From assembly GCA_947178085.1 (NCBI GenBank), contig CAMWWS010000081.1, forward strand, positions 1 to 9,676: a stretch of DNA of 9,676 nucleotides. Reading direction: 5' to 3'. Position 1 is the stretch's first letter. The number at the start of each line of letters is the position of its first letter. The position numbers were made by a program, and so were the translations under genes. Shown one piece after another: positions 1 to 6,560 of the stretch. The DNA comes from an uncultured Lachnospiraceae bacterium. GTDB taxonomy: Bacteria; Bacillota_A; Clostridia; Lachnospirales; Lachnospiraceae. A model generated the notes under the pieces. The model was not told where the DNA came from. It saw only the letters and a program-made list of their open reading frames with translations, and made no database searches.

Positions 1-60
1 CCGTTCATTGATATCTTGGGCACTTAAATTCATAGGTTCAGAAAGCATATGGTGATTATC

Positions 61-534
61 ATGAAAAAAGATTGGCTATTTGAATCAAACGAATACATCT
101 GCGATTTAAGAGTAGCTGCCGTTCTGGTAAAGAATAACAAACTTCTCGTGCAACGGGAGAAAAATGGAAATGAGTATGCATTACCCGGTGGTCATGTAAA
201 AATAGGAGAGACTTTGGAAGCCGGACTAATTCGGGAAATATCTGAAGAAATAGGCGTAGAAATAACGTGCAATCGTCTGTTATGGAGTGAAGAATGTTTC
301 TGGGAATGGAACGGAAAACAAACACATAATATCGCTTTTTATTATTTGATTGAACTGTGCGAAAAATTTAAAATTTTGGATGAAGAGTTCATTCCCCAGA
401 AAGATAATTGTAATGTGCTTATTGGTTGGATGCCTATTGATGAAATTCAAAATGTCACCATATATCCTGAATTTATTAAAAAAGAGATATTTCAGTTAAA
501 TGGACCTATGAAGCATTTTATTTCAAAAGGTTAG
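61..534 (+). CDS. Nudix (MutT-type) hydrolase
   Basis: The protein (157 aa from this start) carries a complete Nudix box, beginning at GGHVKIGETLEAGLIREISEE and continuing into IGVEI. This matches GX5EX7REUXEEXGU, including the REISEE glutamates that bind the divalent metal. Nudix enzymes hydrolyse nucleoside diphosphates linked to another group. The substrate cannot be read from the sequence; a damaged nucleotide, a sugar nucleotide or a dinucleotide are all possible. The length is normal for a stand-alone single-domain enzyme, and no signal peptide or membrane segment is seen. The start is uncertain. ATG 49 is in frame and adds MVII, but ATG 61 is preceded at 4 nt by GGTGAT (51-56), which fits the 16S anti-Shine-Dalgarno, so 61 is preferred. 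The gene converges on the NlpC/P60 gene with an 18-nt gap and no visible terminator. Family call is secure; specificity is unknown. Confidence 0.9.
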   Translation: MKKDWLFESNEYICDLRVAAVLVKNNKLLVQREKNGNEYALPGGHVKIGETLEAGLIREISEEIGVEITCNRLLWSEECFWEWNGKQTHNIAFYYLIELCEKFKILDEEFIPQKDNCNVLIGWMPIDEIQNVTIYPEFIKKEIFQLNGPMKHFISKG

Positions 535-552
535 GTTTCTATCTGCTATAAT

Positions 553-1797
553 TTACGACACAATCCTCCTGACCGTAATAATGCTTCTATACGTAGCCGA
601 TTGCGTCACTATTCCCGTACGCGCTGTGGCAGCATGTACAATCTGCCCGTTTCCTATATAAATAGCTACATGACCGCCATAATAAATTATATCGCCCGGT
701 TCCGCTTCGGAATACGGAACGCTCCTTCCGACCTGCGACTGAGAATAGGAAGTCCTCGGCAAATTATATCCATATTCCTTATATACTGACTGTACGAATC
801 CCGAACAATCCGCACCGTTCGTCAGACTGGTTCCGCCCGCCACATAAGGGTTTCCAATCCACTTACAGGCAAATTCTGCAATCTCTCGCCCCGAAGCGCT
901 GCCATAAGAAGCAACCACGGGAGTCGATGTTTCCGGCTTTTTCTGCGTTTCTTCCGATTTGCTGCCAGCCTCCTCTTCGGACTTTCTCCTAGCCTCTTCT
1001 TCAGCCTTTCTCTTTGCTTCTTCCTCGGCTTTTCTCTTAGCTTCTTCCTCTTCAGCCTTTCTTCTGGCCTCTTCCTCCAGCTTTTTTATCTGTGCGGTCT
1101 CCTGCTTGATTTTGGTTGTATAAGCTGCCGCTTCCTGCTTAGCCTGCGCCAGTATGACATCATAATTATCATATTCTTCCTGTTTCTGAGCGAGCAGCTC
1201 TTGTGCATAAGTCTGCTCTTCTTCAAGCTCAAATTTAGAAGTCTGTAGTTCTGACTTTTCATCTTCCAGCTTTTCCTGAAGCGCGGCTACCGTTTCTACC
1301 GTTACCTGATATTCTTCCAGAAGCTTTCTGTCATACTCGTAAAGCTTTTCAATATACTCCGCCTTATTAAGCGCATCGCCTATATCCGAAGATGTCAAAA
1401 GCAGCTGCATATAAGAGATGTCACCCTGTTCATACATGAATTTTATTCTAATCTTCATGGACTCATACTGGGCGTCTTTGGTTTCCACAGCCGCATCATA
1501 ATCCGCCTGCGTCTGTACTATCTCTTCCTCTTTACTGCTGATTTCTTCTTCAATAAGATTTATATCTGTTAGCAGACTCACAAGTTCCGCGTCCAGTTCT
1601 TCAATTTCACTCCCTATATCAGCCTGTGCGCCTTTATAATCAGCAATCTGTTCGTTTACTTCTTTTAACAGTTCTTCATTCTTTTCCTTTTCTTTTTGTA
1701 TATCAGAAATAGTGGTAGCATCCGCCGATTCTACCACTACAGCAAGCATAAGCAAAACTATCATAGTACTTACAAATCTTTTAAATCCGTTTTTCAT
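553..1797 (-). CDS. PcsB-like secreted coiled-coil NlpC/P60 peptidoglycan hydrolase
   Basis: This is a predicted exported cell-wall hydrolase of 414 aa. Order of parts: Sec-type signal peptide (about 1-27; KR-containing n-region, hydrophobic VSTMIVLLMLAVVV, cleavage near SADA); a long Glu/Lys/Gln-rich coiled coil (about 30-280) ending in a tandem AKRKAEEE repeat; a Ser/Thr/Pro linker; and a C-terminal NlpC/P60 domain (about 300-414). The catalytic cysteine is in GADCSGFVQ (C331), with histidines in GGHVAIYIG (H376) and IVHAA (H388), giving a full Cys-His-His set. NlpC/P60 enzymes cut peptide bonds in peptidoglycan stems. In PcsB-type proteins the coiled coil couples the enzyme to the FtsEX division complex; that role here is inference. 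The frame also opens at ATG 1809 (adding MKAH), but only ATG 1797 has a nearby AAGG, so 1797 is chosen. It follows asnS after a hairpin-containing gap of about 54 nt, so co-transcription is likely. Confidence 0.88.
   Translation of the reverse strand: MKNGFKRFVSTMIVLLMLAVVVESADATTISDIQKEKEKNEELLKEVNEQIADYKGAQADIGSEIEELDAELVSLLTDINLIEEEISSKEEEIVQTQADYDAAVETKDAQYESMKIRIKFMYEQGDISYMQLLLTSSDIGDALNKAEYIEKLYEYDRKLLEEYQVTVETVAALQEKLEDEKSELQTSKFELEEEQTYAQELLAQKQEEYDNYDVILAQAKQEAAAYTTKIKQETAQIKKLEEEARRKAEEEEAKRKAEEEAKRKAEEEARRKSEEEAGSKSEETQKKPETSTPVVASYGSASGREIAEFACKWIGNPYVAGGTSLTNGADCSGFVQSVYKEYGYNLPRTSYSQSQVGRSVPYSEAEPGDIIYYGGHVAIYIGNGQIVHAATARTGIVTQSATYRSIITVRRIVS
968..1081 (-). repeat. 24-bp tandem repeat encoding AKRKAEEE units
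   Basis: Inside the NlpC/P60 gene are about four and a half head-to-tail units of 24 bp (968-991, 992-1015, 1016-1039), one of 27 bp (1040-1066) and a partial unit (1067-1081). Each encodes an 8-residue (K/R)(R/K)K(A/S)EEE(A)-type unit. The 27-bp unit carries one extra Glu codon. The repeats extend the charged helix between the coiled coil and the catalytic domain. Near-identical units of this kind readily expand or contract by slippage, so copy number may vary between strains. Confidence 0.8.
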
Positions 1798-1825
1798 ATG
1801 TGCCTTCATTCTGATGTCTTGTTGC

Positions 1826-1849
1826 GGGTGAAAAATTTATTTTTCACCC
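1826..1849 (-). terminator. AT-rich hairpin 2 nt after the asnS stop; possible attenuator or 3'-end element
   Basis: This is a perfect 10-bp inverted repeat (GGGTGAAAAA at 1826-1835, TTTTTCACCC at 1840-1849) with a 4-nt loop. On the transcribed minus strand it starts 2 nt after the asnS TAG and lies before the NlpC/P60 gene. The U-rich segment is inside the 3' arm, and no T tract follows the stem, so it is not a textbook intrinsic terminator. It could cause partial termination, mark an RNA processing site, or protect the asnS mRNA 3' end. The structure is certain; the function is inferred. Confidence 0.5.
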
Positions 1850-1851
1850 TA

Positions 1852-3243
1852 CTATAGTTCGCAATTCTTAACCGTTCTCGGGAAAGGAACAACGTCTCTG
1901 ATATTTCCCATACCGGTCAGGTACATTACGCATCTTTCAAAACCAAGTCCGAATCCTGCATGTCTTGCAGAGCCGTACTTACGCAAATCCAGATAGAACT
2001 GATAATCTTCTTTGTTAAGACCCAGCTCGTCCATTCTCTGCTCAAGAGTTTTGAGATCATCTTCTCTCTGGCTGCCGCCGATGATTTCACCGATGCCCGG
2101 AACCAGGCAGTCCATAGCGGCAACTGTTTTTCCATCTTCATTCAGCTTCATATAGAAAGCTTTTATTTCCTTCGGATAGTCGGTCACAAATACAGGGCGT
2201 TTGAACTCTTTTTCAGTCAGATAACGCTCGTGCTCCGTCTGCAAATCACAGCCCCATGATACCTTATATTCAAATTCGTCATTATGCTTTTCCAAAATCT
2301 TTATTGCCTCTGTATAAGTCACATGTCCGAAATCCGAATTCAATACATGCTGCAGCCTTTCAATCAACCCCTTATCCACAAACTGATTAAAGAAGTTCAT
2401 TTCTTCCGGTGCATTCTCAAGCACATATCTGATAATGTGTTTTAGCATTGACTCCGCCAGAATCATATCGTCCGTAAGGTCTGCAAACGCAATTTCAGGC
2501 TCAATCATCCAGAACTCTGCCGCATGTCTTGTAGTATTGGAATTCTCCGCGCGGAACGTCGGTCCGAATGTATACACATTTTTAAATGCAAATGCATATG
2601 TCTCCACATTCAACTGACCGCTGACCGTCAGGCTGGTCGGTTTACCGAAGAAATCCTGACTGTAATCTACGCTGCCGTCTTCCGTCTTGGGAATGTCATC
2701 CAGATTAAGCGTCGTCACCTGAAACATTTCTCCTGCGCCTTCGCAATCGCTGCTCGTTATAAGCGGCGTATGAACATAGACAAACCCTCTCTCCTGAAAA
2801 AAGGTATGAATCGCATATGCGATCATGGAACGTACACGAAAGACCGCCTGAAATGTATTGGTTCTGGGTCTTAAGTGTGAAATGGTTCTCAAATACTCAA
2901 AGGTATGGCGTTTTTTCTGCAACGGATAATCCGATGTGGATTCACCTTCAATCATAATCTCTTCCGCCTGCATCTCAAACGGTTGCTTTGCCTGCGGCGT
3001 CGCCACAATTTTTCCTCTTGCCACGATTGCAGAGCCTACATTCAGACCTGATATAGTCTCAAAATTCTCCAAATTGTCACTGTATACAATCTGTAATGTC
3101 TCAAAGAAAGTACCGTCATTAACCACAATGAATCCAAATGTCTTGGAATCCCTTATACTTCTTACCCAGCCCCCTACTGTTACTTCCTTATCAATATATG
3201 CTTCCCTGTTACGATATAAATCTTTTACATCTGTCAATTCCAT
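1852..3243 (-). CDS. asnS: Asparaginyl-tRNA synthetase
   Basis: This cytosolic class IIb synthetase charges tRNA-Asn with asparagine using ATP. The protein is 463 aa, the usual bacterial AsnRS length. It has an N-terminal OB-fold anticodon-binding domain (about 15-105; [19 protein letters not shown]), motif 1 (about 150-161; GFVYVHTP), motif 2 (about 225-252; [20 protein letters not shown]) and C-terminal motif 3 (about 430-443; [15 protein letters not shown]). The [11 protein letters not shown] and [12 protein letters not shown] stretches fit AsnRS better than AspRS. The frame is open to a TTG at 3261, but AAAGGAG (3250-3256) lies just upstream of ATG 3243 and inside that extension, so 3243 is the start. 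It lies 90 nt downstream of the trigger-factor-like gene with a structured leader and no convincing promoter between, so it is probably part of one transcription unit. No T-box signature is visible in the leader. Confidence 0.97.
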   Translation of the reverse strand: MELTDVKDLYRNREAYIDKEVTVGGWVRSIRDSKTFGFIVVNDGTFFETLQIVYSDNLENFETISGLNVGSAIVARGKIVATPQAKQPFEMQAEEIMIEGESTSDYPLQKKRHTFEYLRTISHLRPRTNTFQAVFRVRSMIAYAIHTFFQERGFVYVHTPLITSSDCEGAGEMFQVTTLNLDDIPKTEDGSVDYSQDFFGKPTSLTVSGQLNVETYAFAFKNVYTFGPTFRAENSNTTRHAAEFWMIEPEIAFADLTDDMILAESMLKHIIRYVLENAPEEMNFFNQFVDKGLIERLQHVLNSDFGHVTYTEAIKILEKHNDEFEYKVSWGCDLQTEHERYLTEKEFKRPVFVTDYPKEIKAFYMKLNEDGKTVAAMDCLVPGIGEIIGGSQREDDLKTLEQRMDELGLNKEDYQFYLDLRKYGSARHAGFGLGFERCVMYLTGMGNIRDVVPFPRTVKNCEL

Positions 3244-3249
3244 TTTAAT

Positions 3250-3256
3250 CTCCTTT
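3250..3256 (-). promoter_or_regulatory. asnS ribosome binding site (decides the start)
   Basis: AAAGGAG on the minus strand lies 6 nt before ATG 3243. It selects that ATG over the in-frame TTG at 3261, which would place the ribosome binding site inside the coding region. Confidence 0.8.
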
Positions 3257-3267
3257 CTCAACCTACG

Positions 3268-3304
3268 AGTTTGGGCAGCGCTAGAAGCTCTTTAGCACTA
3301 AACT
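3268..3304 (-). promoter_or_regulatory. Bulged hairpin in the asnS leader
   Basis: On the minus strand AGTTT pairs with AAACT (outer 5 bp) and AGTGCTA pairs with TAGCGCT (inner 7 bp, one G-U pair). The loop has 9 nt and there is a 4-nt GCCC bulge on the 3' side. The structure lies between the hairpin after the lipoprotein gene and the asnS ribosome binding site. No T-box or known riboswitch consensus is recognised. It may be a leader regulator, an mRNA processing site or part of a dispersed intergenic repeat; the pairing is visible and the role is open. Confidence 0.35.
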
Positions 3305-3308
3305 TGCA

Positions 3309-3333
3309 ATTGAAAAATCTTTGATTTTTCAAT
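3309..3333 (-). terminator. AT-rich hairpin abutting the stop of the trigger-factor-like gene
   Basis: This is a perfect 10-bp inverted repeat (ATTGAAAAAT at 3309-3318, ATTTTTCAAT at 3324-3333) with a 5-nt loop. It begins at the first base after the TAG stop on the minus strand. No T tract follows the stem, so strong intrinsic termination is not expected. It shares the TGAAAAAT/ATTTTTCA core with the hairpin after asnS, which suggests a common role such as partial termination or 3'-end protection within one operon. Confidence 0.45.
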
Positions 3334-4374
3334 CTATTCATTCGGATAAACTGCATTCTCAATCAGAAAATCCATCACCCTCTCAGCTATCAGATATTCA
3401 CGGAGTTCTTCCACATCTGACTGCTCTTTGAATTCTTCCACGGATTCATATCCAAATTCATTCACGCTTTCTTCCATTTCCTGATTGAATTCCTCTTCCG
3501 ACATATTCAGACCTTCCGCATCTGCTATTGCCTGAAACATTATATACTGCTGCGCTGATAGGATAGCGTTTTCTTTAAGCTCGTCTTTATAAGCTTCCGC
3601 ATCAAAACTCTGTCCGTATGACAAAGCCTGCATAGTCAATCCCTCAACGAGCATATCGTAAAAACGATCCACCATCTTCTCCGGAGGCTCTTTAAAAATA
3701 CACTTCGACGTAACATTGCTTATAATTTCTTTTCTGACTTCCTGATTATACTTATCCATCTCGCTATTGTAAAATAATTCATAAAAGTAATCCCGTAATT
3801 CATCCGGCGTACTGCATCCGCCTATTCCGGTTTCCTGTACTATTTCATCCGTAAGTTCAGGTATATCCACAATTGATATACCATTAATCGTCACTTCAAA
3901 TGATACATCTACGCCGGCCATATCCGGATTTGGTTCGTAATCATCAGGAAAAGTAAGGTCAAGCGTTACCGTATCACCCACGCTTGTACCAATCAGCCCA
4001 TCTTCAAATCCCGGAATAAATCTTCCCGAACCGATTGTCAGGCTTGAGCCCTGCGCAGAGCCGTTTTCAAACGGTGTACCGTCCCTGTAACCGGTAAAAT
4101 CTATATTAACCGTATCGCCCTCCTCTACCACTGTTCTGTCGGTTACTTCTGTCGAAACCGCTCTTGGTTCCAGAATGTAAAGACTGATATAGTAATCTAC
4201 AACTTCATCTGTTATCTCAGGCTTTGCCACTGTCAGCTCAATCCCTTTGTACTCTCCGAGCGTAACATATTCGGACGCATTTATTTCTTTTAAATAGGCG
4301 GCATCCTTTCCGCAAGCGGATAACATGCACATAGACAGCGCGGCCGCTATCAATATTGCAATTTTCTTTTTCAT
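3334..4374 (-). CDS. Exported trigger-factor-like lipoprotein with FKBP-type prolyl isomerase domain
   Basis: This is a predicted lipid-anchored foldase of 346 aa acting on the outer face of the membrane. The N-terminus is a lipoprotein signal with lipobox LSAC, cysteine 21 being the lipidated residue. An FKBP-type peptidyl-prolyl isomerase domain spans about 86-168 (EGDTVNIDFTGYRDGTPFEN, FIPGFEDGLIG, VGDTVTLDLTFP, VSFEVTI). A helical trigger-factor C-terminal domain follows (about 170-346; IPELTDEIVQ onward). Cytosolic trigger factor is usually about 430 aa and begins with a ribosome-binding domain. Here that domain is missing and the export signal takes its place, so this should not be annotated as the ribosome-associated chaperone. 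Clients are unknown; the neighbouring exported wall hydrolase is one possible client, by position only. AAGGAG lies 3 nt before ATG 4374, a short spacing, with no better in-frame start. It appears to head the operon with asnS. Confidence 0.9.
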   Translation of the reverse strand: MKKKIAILIAAALSMCMLSACGKDAAYLKEINASEYVTLGEYKGIELTVAKPEITDEVVDYYISLYILEPRAVSTEVTDRTVVEEGDTVNIDFTGYRDGTPFENGSAQGSSLTIGSGRFIPGFEDGLIGTSVGDTVTLDLTFPDDYEPNPDMAGVDVSFEVTINGISIVDIPELTDEIVQETGIGGCSTPDELRDYFYELFYNSEMDKYNQEVRKEIISNVTSKCIFKEPPEKMVDRFYDMLVEGLTMQALSYGQSFDAEAYKDELKENAILSAQQYIMFQAIADAEGLNMSEEEFNQEMEESVNEFGYESVEEFKEQSDVEELREYLIAERVMDFLIENAVYPNE

Positions 4375-4397
4375 AATCTCCTTGCCTTTCTGTTATT

Positions 4398-4426
4398 ATT
4401 ATAAACTATATTAGAATATATCATAA
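4398..4426 (-). promoter_or_regulatory. Possible promoter of the trigger-factor-like gene
   Basis: The minus strand shows a perfect TATAAT (4398-4403), a 17-nt spacer and a weak -35 (TTATGA, 4421-4426). An alternative is TATATT at 4415-4420 with an extended TG. A TATATT-CT-AATATA palindrome (4407-4420) fills most of the spacer, but in such AT-rich DNA it may be chance. The exact promoter is uncertain; this is the only plausible place for one. Confidence 0.35.
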
Positions 4427-4475
4427 ATCGGCATTACTTAAAAGAGTTTCTTTACAAAAATCCCACTTGTTTCCC

Positions 4476-4504
4476 TTGCCTAATATTGAAATCAATGCTA
4501 AAAT
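4476..4504 (+). promoter_or_regulatory. Sigma-A-type promoter of the 4536-5012 gene
   Basis: The plus strand has TTGCCT (4476-4481), a 17-nt spacer, and TAAAAT (4499-4504) with an extended -10 TG (TGC before TAAAAT). Transcription would start near 4511, giving a leader of about 25 nt that just includes the ribosome binding site. A 5-2-5 palindrome, ATTGA-AA-TCAAT (4485-4496), sits in the spacer and could be an operator, though it is short. Confidence 0.6.
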
Positions 4505-4523
4505 ATGGATTAAACAGCAAATT

Positions 4524-4528
4524 GGAGG
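4524..4528 (+). promoter_or_regulatory. Ribosome binding site deciding the start at 4536
   Basis: GGAGG lies 7 nt before ATG 4536, an ideal spacing. The reading frame is open further upstream to ATG 4467, but that start would precede the promoter's -10 box and has no ribosome binding site. Confidence 0.8.
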
Positions 4529-4535
4529 TATCAGT

Positions 4536-5012
4536 ATGAGTACACCGGTAAAAGTAATATTGGGCATTTTAATTTTCGTAATTATTGCTCTGGTCGTTTT
4601 ATACTTTTTGGGCAGAAATTTACAAAAGAAACAGTCGGCGCAGCAGGCACAGATTGAAGCCATGAAGCAGACTGTTTCCATGCTTATTATAGATAAGAAA
4701 CGGATGAAGATAAAAGATGCAGGGCTGCCGCAGGCAGTTATTGCACAGACGCCTAAGATGCTAAGGAATTCCAAGTTACCTATTGTAAAAGCAAAAGTCG
4801 GTCCTCAGGTCATGTCTTTAATCGCGGATGACAAGATTTTTGATTCCATTCCTGTGAAAAAGGAAGTAAAGGCTGTTGTAAGCGGAATATATATCACTGA
4901 CGTAAAAGGACTTCATGGAAAACCGGCTCCGGTAGAAGTCAAGAAAAAAGGCTTCTTCAAACGTGCTCTTGAAAAAGCGCAGGAAAAAGCCGGTGCAACA
5001 CCTTTAAAATAA
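4536..5012 (+). CDS. Small single-pass membrane protein of unknown function
   Basis: I do not recognise a named family. The 158-aa product starts MSTPVK and has one strong membrane segment (about 7-26; ILGILIFVIIALVVLYFLG). A basic helical stretch follows (about 28-75; QKKQSAQQAQIEAMKQTVS), then a soluble domain with several short valine-rich, strand-like pieces (PIVKAKVGPQVMSLIADDKIF, VKAVVSGIYITDVKG), and a Lys-rich C-terminus (KKKGFFKRALEKAQEKAG). The basic residues directly after the membrane segment suggest N-out, C-in topology with the bulk in the cytoplasm. It has its own promoter and good ribosome binding site, is divergent from the trigger-factor-like gene, and its TAA touches the stop codon of the convergent DUF1934 gene. 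A real gene on these signals; function unknown. Confidence 0.8.
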   Translation: MSTPVKVILGILIFVIIALVVLYFLGRNLQKKQSAQQAQIEAMKQTVSMLIIDKKRMKIKDAGLPQAVIAQTPKMLRNSKLPIVKAKVGPQVMSLIADDKIFDSIPVKKEVKAVVSGIYITDVKGLHGKPAPVEVKKKGFFKRALEKAQEKAGATPLK

Positions 5013-5438
5013 TTATTTTGAACGAATATCCATGACTATTTTACAGTCAGCGTGATATTCGTAGTTCATATCCAGTACATACTCCACATCCACTACTATC
5101 CTTTCGGATTTATGTGTGATGTGGATTTTTTTGGTATCAATTCCAAGCACAATATTTCCATATGGAGTATTATAGCTCGTCATGTTCTTTTTGTTTTTCT
5201 CAAAAACCATACGGACATTCAGCGGTCCGCTTTTTGTTATCTCCAAGAAATCTTCATTAAATTTGAGTTTATTCTTTACAGGTTTCTCAAACCCTTCCAT
5301 CGCTTCATCATAGATGAGAAAGTGTCTGTCGTTCTTTTCATAATACGTCCCTGCTGCCACCGTCTCAATTTCTTCTGTATCGATCTCGCTTTTACCTTGC
5401 TGACGACTGCGCAGGTATATAAGTACGTCTTTTGTCAT
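5013..5438 (-). CDS. DUF1934 (YwiB-like) domain protein
   Basis: The 141-aa protein starts MTKDVLIYLRSRQQG. Its pattern is typical of DUF1934/YwiB-type small calycin-like beta-barrel proteins: an N-terminal strand, the acidic TEEIETVAAGTYYEKNDRHFLIY segment, the central FLEITKSGPLNVRMVFEKN, a TPYGNI motif, and a C-terminal YVLDMNYEYHADCKIVMDIR strand pair. No enzymatic role is established and no catalytic residues are evident; a ligand-binding role is a guess from the fold. There is no signal peptide or membrane segment. The frame extends upstream to 5483, but that would run 44 bases into murI. ATG 5438 lies one base after the murI TGA, with GAGG in the end of murI, so translation is probably coupled to murI. 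Family assignment is from memory of the pattern. Confidence 0.82.
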   Translation of the reverse strand: MTKDVLIYLRSRQQGKSEIDTEEIETVAAGTYYEKNDRHFLIYDEAMEGFEKPVKNKLKFNEDFLEITKSGPLNVRMVFEKNKKNMTSYNTPYGNIVLGIDTKKIHITHKSERIVVDVEYVLDMNYEYHADCKIVMDIRSK

Positions 5439-5439
5439 T

Positions 5440-6273
5440 TCAGAATTCCTCAATATTGATGACTTTAGCAGAAAGAATTCCATACGGAATTATGCTGTTT
5501 GCAAACTTTATAAACTTATCCGCTGCATCGCTGACGAAGAAACGATAAAGTTCAGTGCCAAGCTCAGGCCTTTTCTCACTCTCTAAACCTTCTTTATGTA
5601 ACAGCGCTTTCAGCTCATGTGCTGTCTCATAAGCCGGATTTACCAGAGTAACCTTGTCTCCCATAATCCTGCCAACCGTAGAACGAATCAACGGATAATG
5701 CGTACAGCCAAGTACCAAAGTATCGATACCAATATCAATAAGCCCGGCCAAATACCTTCTTGCTATTTCATCTGTTACCGGGTCTTCCCACAGTCCTTCT
5801 TCCACAAGCGGTACGAAAAGAGGACACGCCTTACCGATAACTTCTACGCTATGATCATTTTCTTTTATGTATCTGTTATAGATTCCGCTTCCGATTGTCG
5901 CTTCCGTTGCGATTACGCCGACTTTTCCGTTATGCGTGGCTTCAATCGCAGCATGAGCCCCCGGTTTTACCACGTCTACCATCGGAAGCTCCACTTCTTT
6001 TTCCAGTTCTTCCAGGGCGCATGCACTTGCCGTATTACAGGCAACGACAATCGCCTTGACTTCCTGCGTCTGTAAGAATCTCACAATCTGCCTCGAGAAC
6101 CTCGTTACCGTCTCCGGCGATTTGCTGCCGTAGGGTACTCTTGCCGTATCTCCAAAATATACGATTCTCTCGTTGGGCAGTTGACGCATAATCTCTCTTG
6201 CCACCGTCAGACCGCCTACACCCGAATCAAAAACACCAATCGGCGCATTACATAATGATTCATTTTCTTTCAT
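5440..6273 (-). CDS. murI: Glutamate racemase
   Basis: This cytosolic, cofactor-independent enzyme converts L-glutamate to D-glutamate for the peptidoglycan stem peptide. At 277 aa it has normal family length. Signature elements are present: PIGVFDSGVGGLTV (11-24), YFGDTARVPYG (39-49), VACNTASA with catalytic Cys79, and LGCTHYPL with catalytic Cys190. The two cysteines are the proton-transfer pair that act on opposite faces of the substrate. The start at ATG 6273 overlaps the 3' end of the small membrane protein gene by 14 bp. The only upstream Shine-Dalgarno-like sequence is a weak GGA, so initiation probably depends on ribosomes finishing the upstream gene. DUF1934 follows after one base. 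Expression would therefore be tied to the small membrane protein gene. Confidence 0.97.
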   Translation of the reverse strand: MKENESLCNAPIGVFDSGVGGLTVAREIMRQLPNERIVYFGDTARVPYGSKSPETVTRFSRQIVRFLQTQEVKAIVVACNTASACALEELEKEVELPMVDVVKPGAHAAIEATHNGKVGVIATEATIGSGIYNRYIKENDHSVEVIGKACPLFVPLVEEGLWEDPVTDEIARRYLAGLIDIGIDTLVLGCTHYPLIRSTVGRIMGDKVTLVNPAYETAHELKALLHKEGLESEKRPELGTELYRFFVSDAADKFIKFANSIIPYGILSAKVINIEEF

Positions 6274-6553
6274 TTTTTCTTATCCATTCCAATATTCTGC
6301 TTTTTATAACAAGCTGACCTTCGTCTGAAAGCATCAGCTGACTAAAGATATCTTCATCTGAGCAATCTTCTTCCATTCCCTGCTCTTCGTACACTATCTC
6401 ATAGGTATCCTCCGGAAAACACAGTTCAGGATAAAGCAGGAACCACCATACAAAAGCAGACGTCACAGTAAATATTCCCATAACCGCCGTCCTAAGATAC
6501 TCTTTCCATTTAAAGCTGCGCTTTATATCGTTTTTTACCAATTCTTCATTCAT
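6260..6553 (-). CDS. Small single-pass membrane protein of unknown function, coupled to murI
   Basis: I do not recognise a family. The 97-aa product has a basic N-terminus (MNEELVKNDIKRSFKWKEYLR), one membrane segment (about 22-41; TAVMGIFTVTSAFVWWFLLY), a strongly acidic stretch (about 48-70; EDTYEIVYEEQGMEEDCSDED) and a short C-terminal helix ending in basic residues (RILEWIRKNERK). By the positive-inside rule the N-terminus is cytoplasmic and the acidic part is outside. A strong AAGGAG lies 7 nt before ATG 6553, supporting a real gene. It overlaps the murI start by 14 bp. The upstream leader contains a sequence fully complementary to that ribosome binding site. Its job may relate to the wall or the membrane, but only position supports this. 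Confidence 0.8.
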   Translation of the reverse strand: MNEELVKNDIKRSFKWKEYLRTAVMGIFTVTSAFVWWFLLYPELCFPEDTYEIVYEEQGMEEDCSDEDIFSQLMLSDEGQLVIKSRILEWIRKNERK

Positions 6554-6560
6554 ATTTTCT

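Noticed and set aside
1..48. Possible promoter or tail of an upstream gene at the left edge
   Set aside because: TTGATA (8-13) has only a poor -10 (CATAGG) at 17 nt, and the open frames are too short to judge.
3244..3261. TTG start for asnS giving six extra residues
   Set aside because: The extension contains the AAAGGAG that serves ATG 3243, and the shorter form has the usual AsnRS length.
3244..3333. T-box riboswitch before asnS
   Set aside because: No TGGNACCGCG-like T-box sequence or long specifier stem is present, and the 90-nt space is too short.
4421..4774. 117-codon open frame on the minus strand over the small membrane protein gene
   Set aside because: It would run across the promoter region and oppose a gene with good start signals; no ribosome binding site supports it.
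5052..5459. 135-codon open frame on the plus strand antisense to DUF1934
   Set aside because: It has no ribosome binding site and a composition typical of a shadow frame; it lies over a recognisable gene on the other strand.
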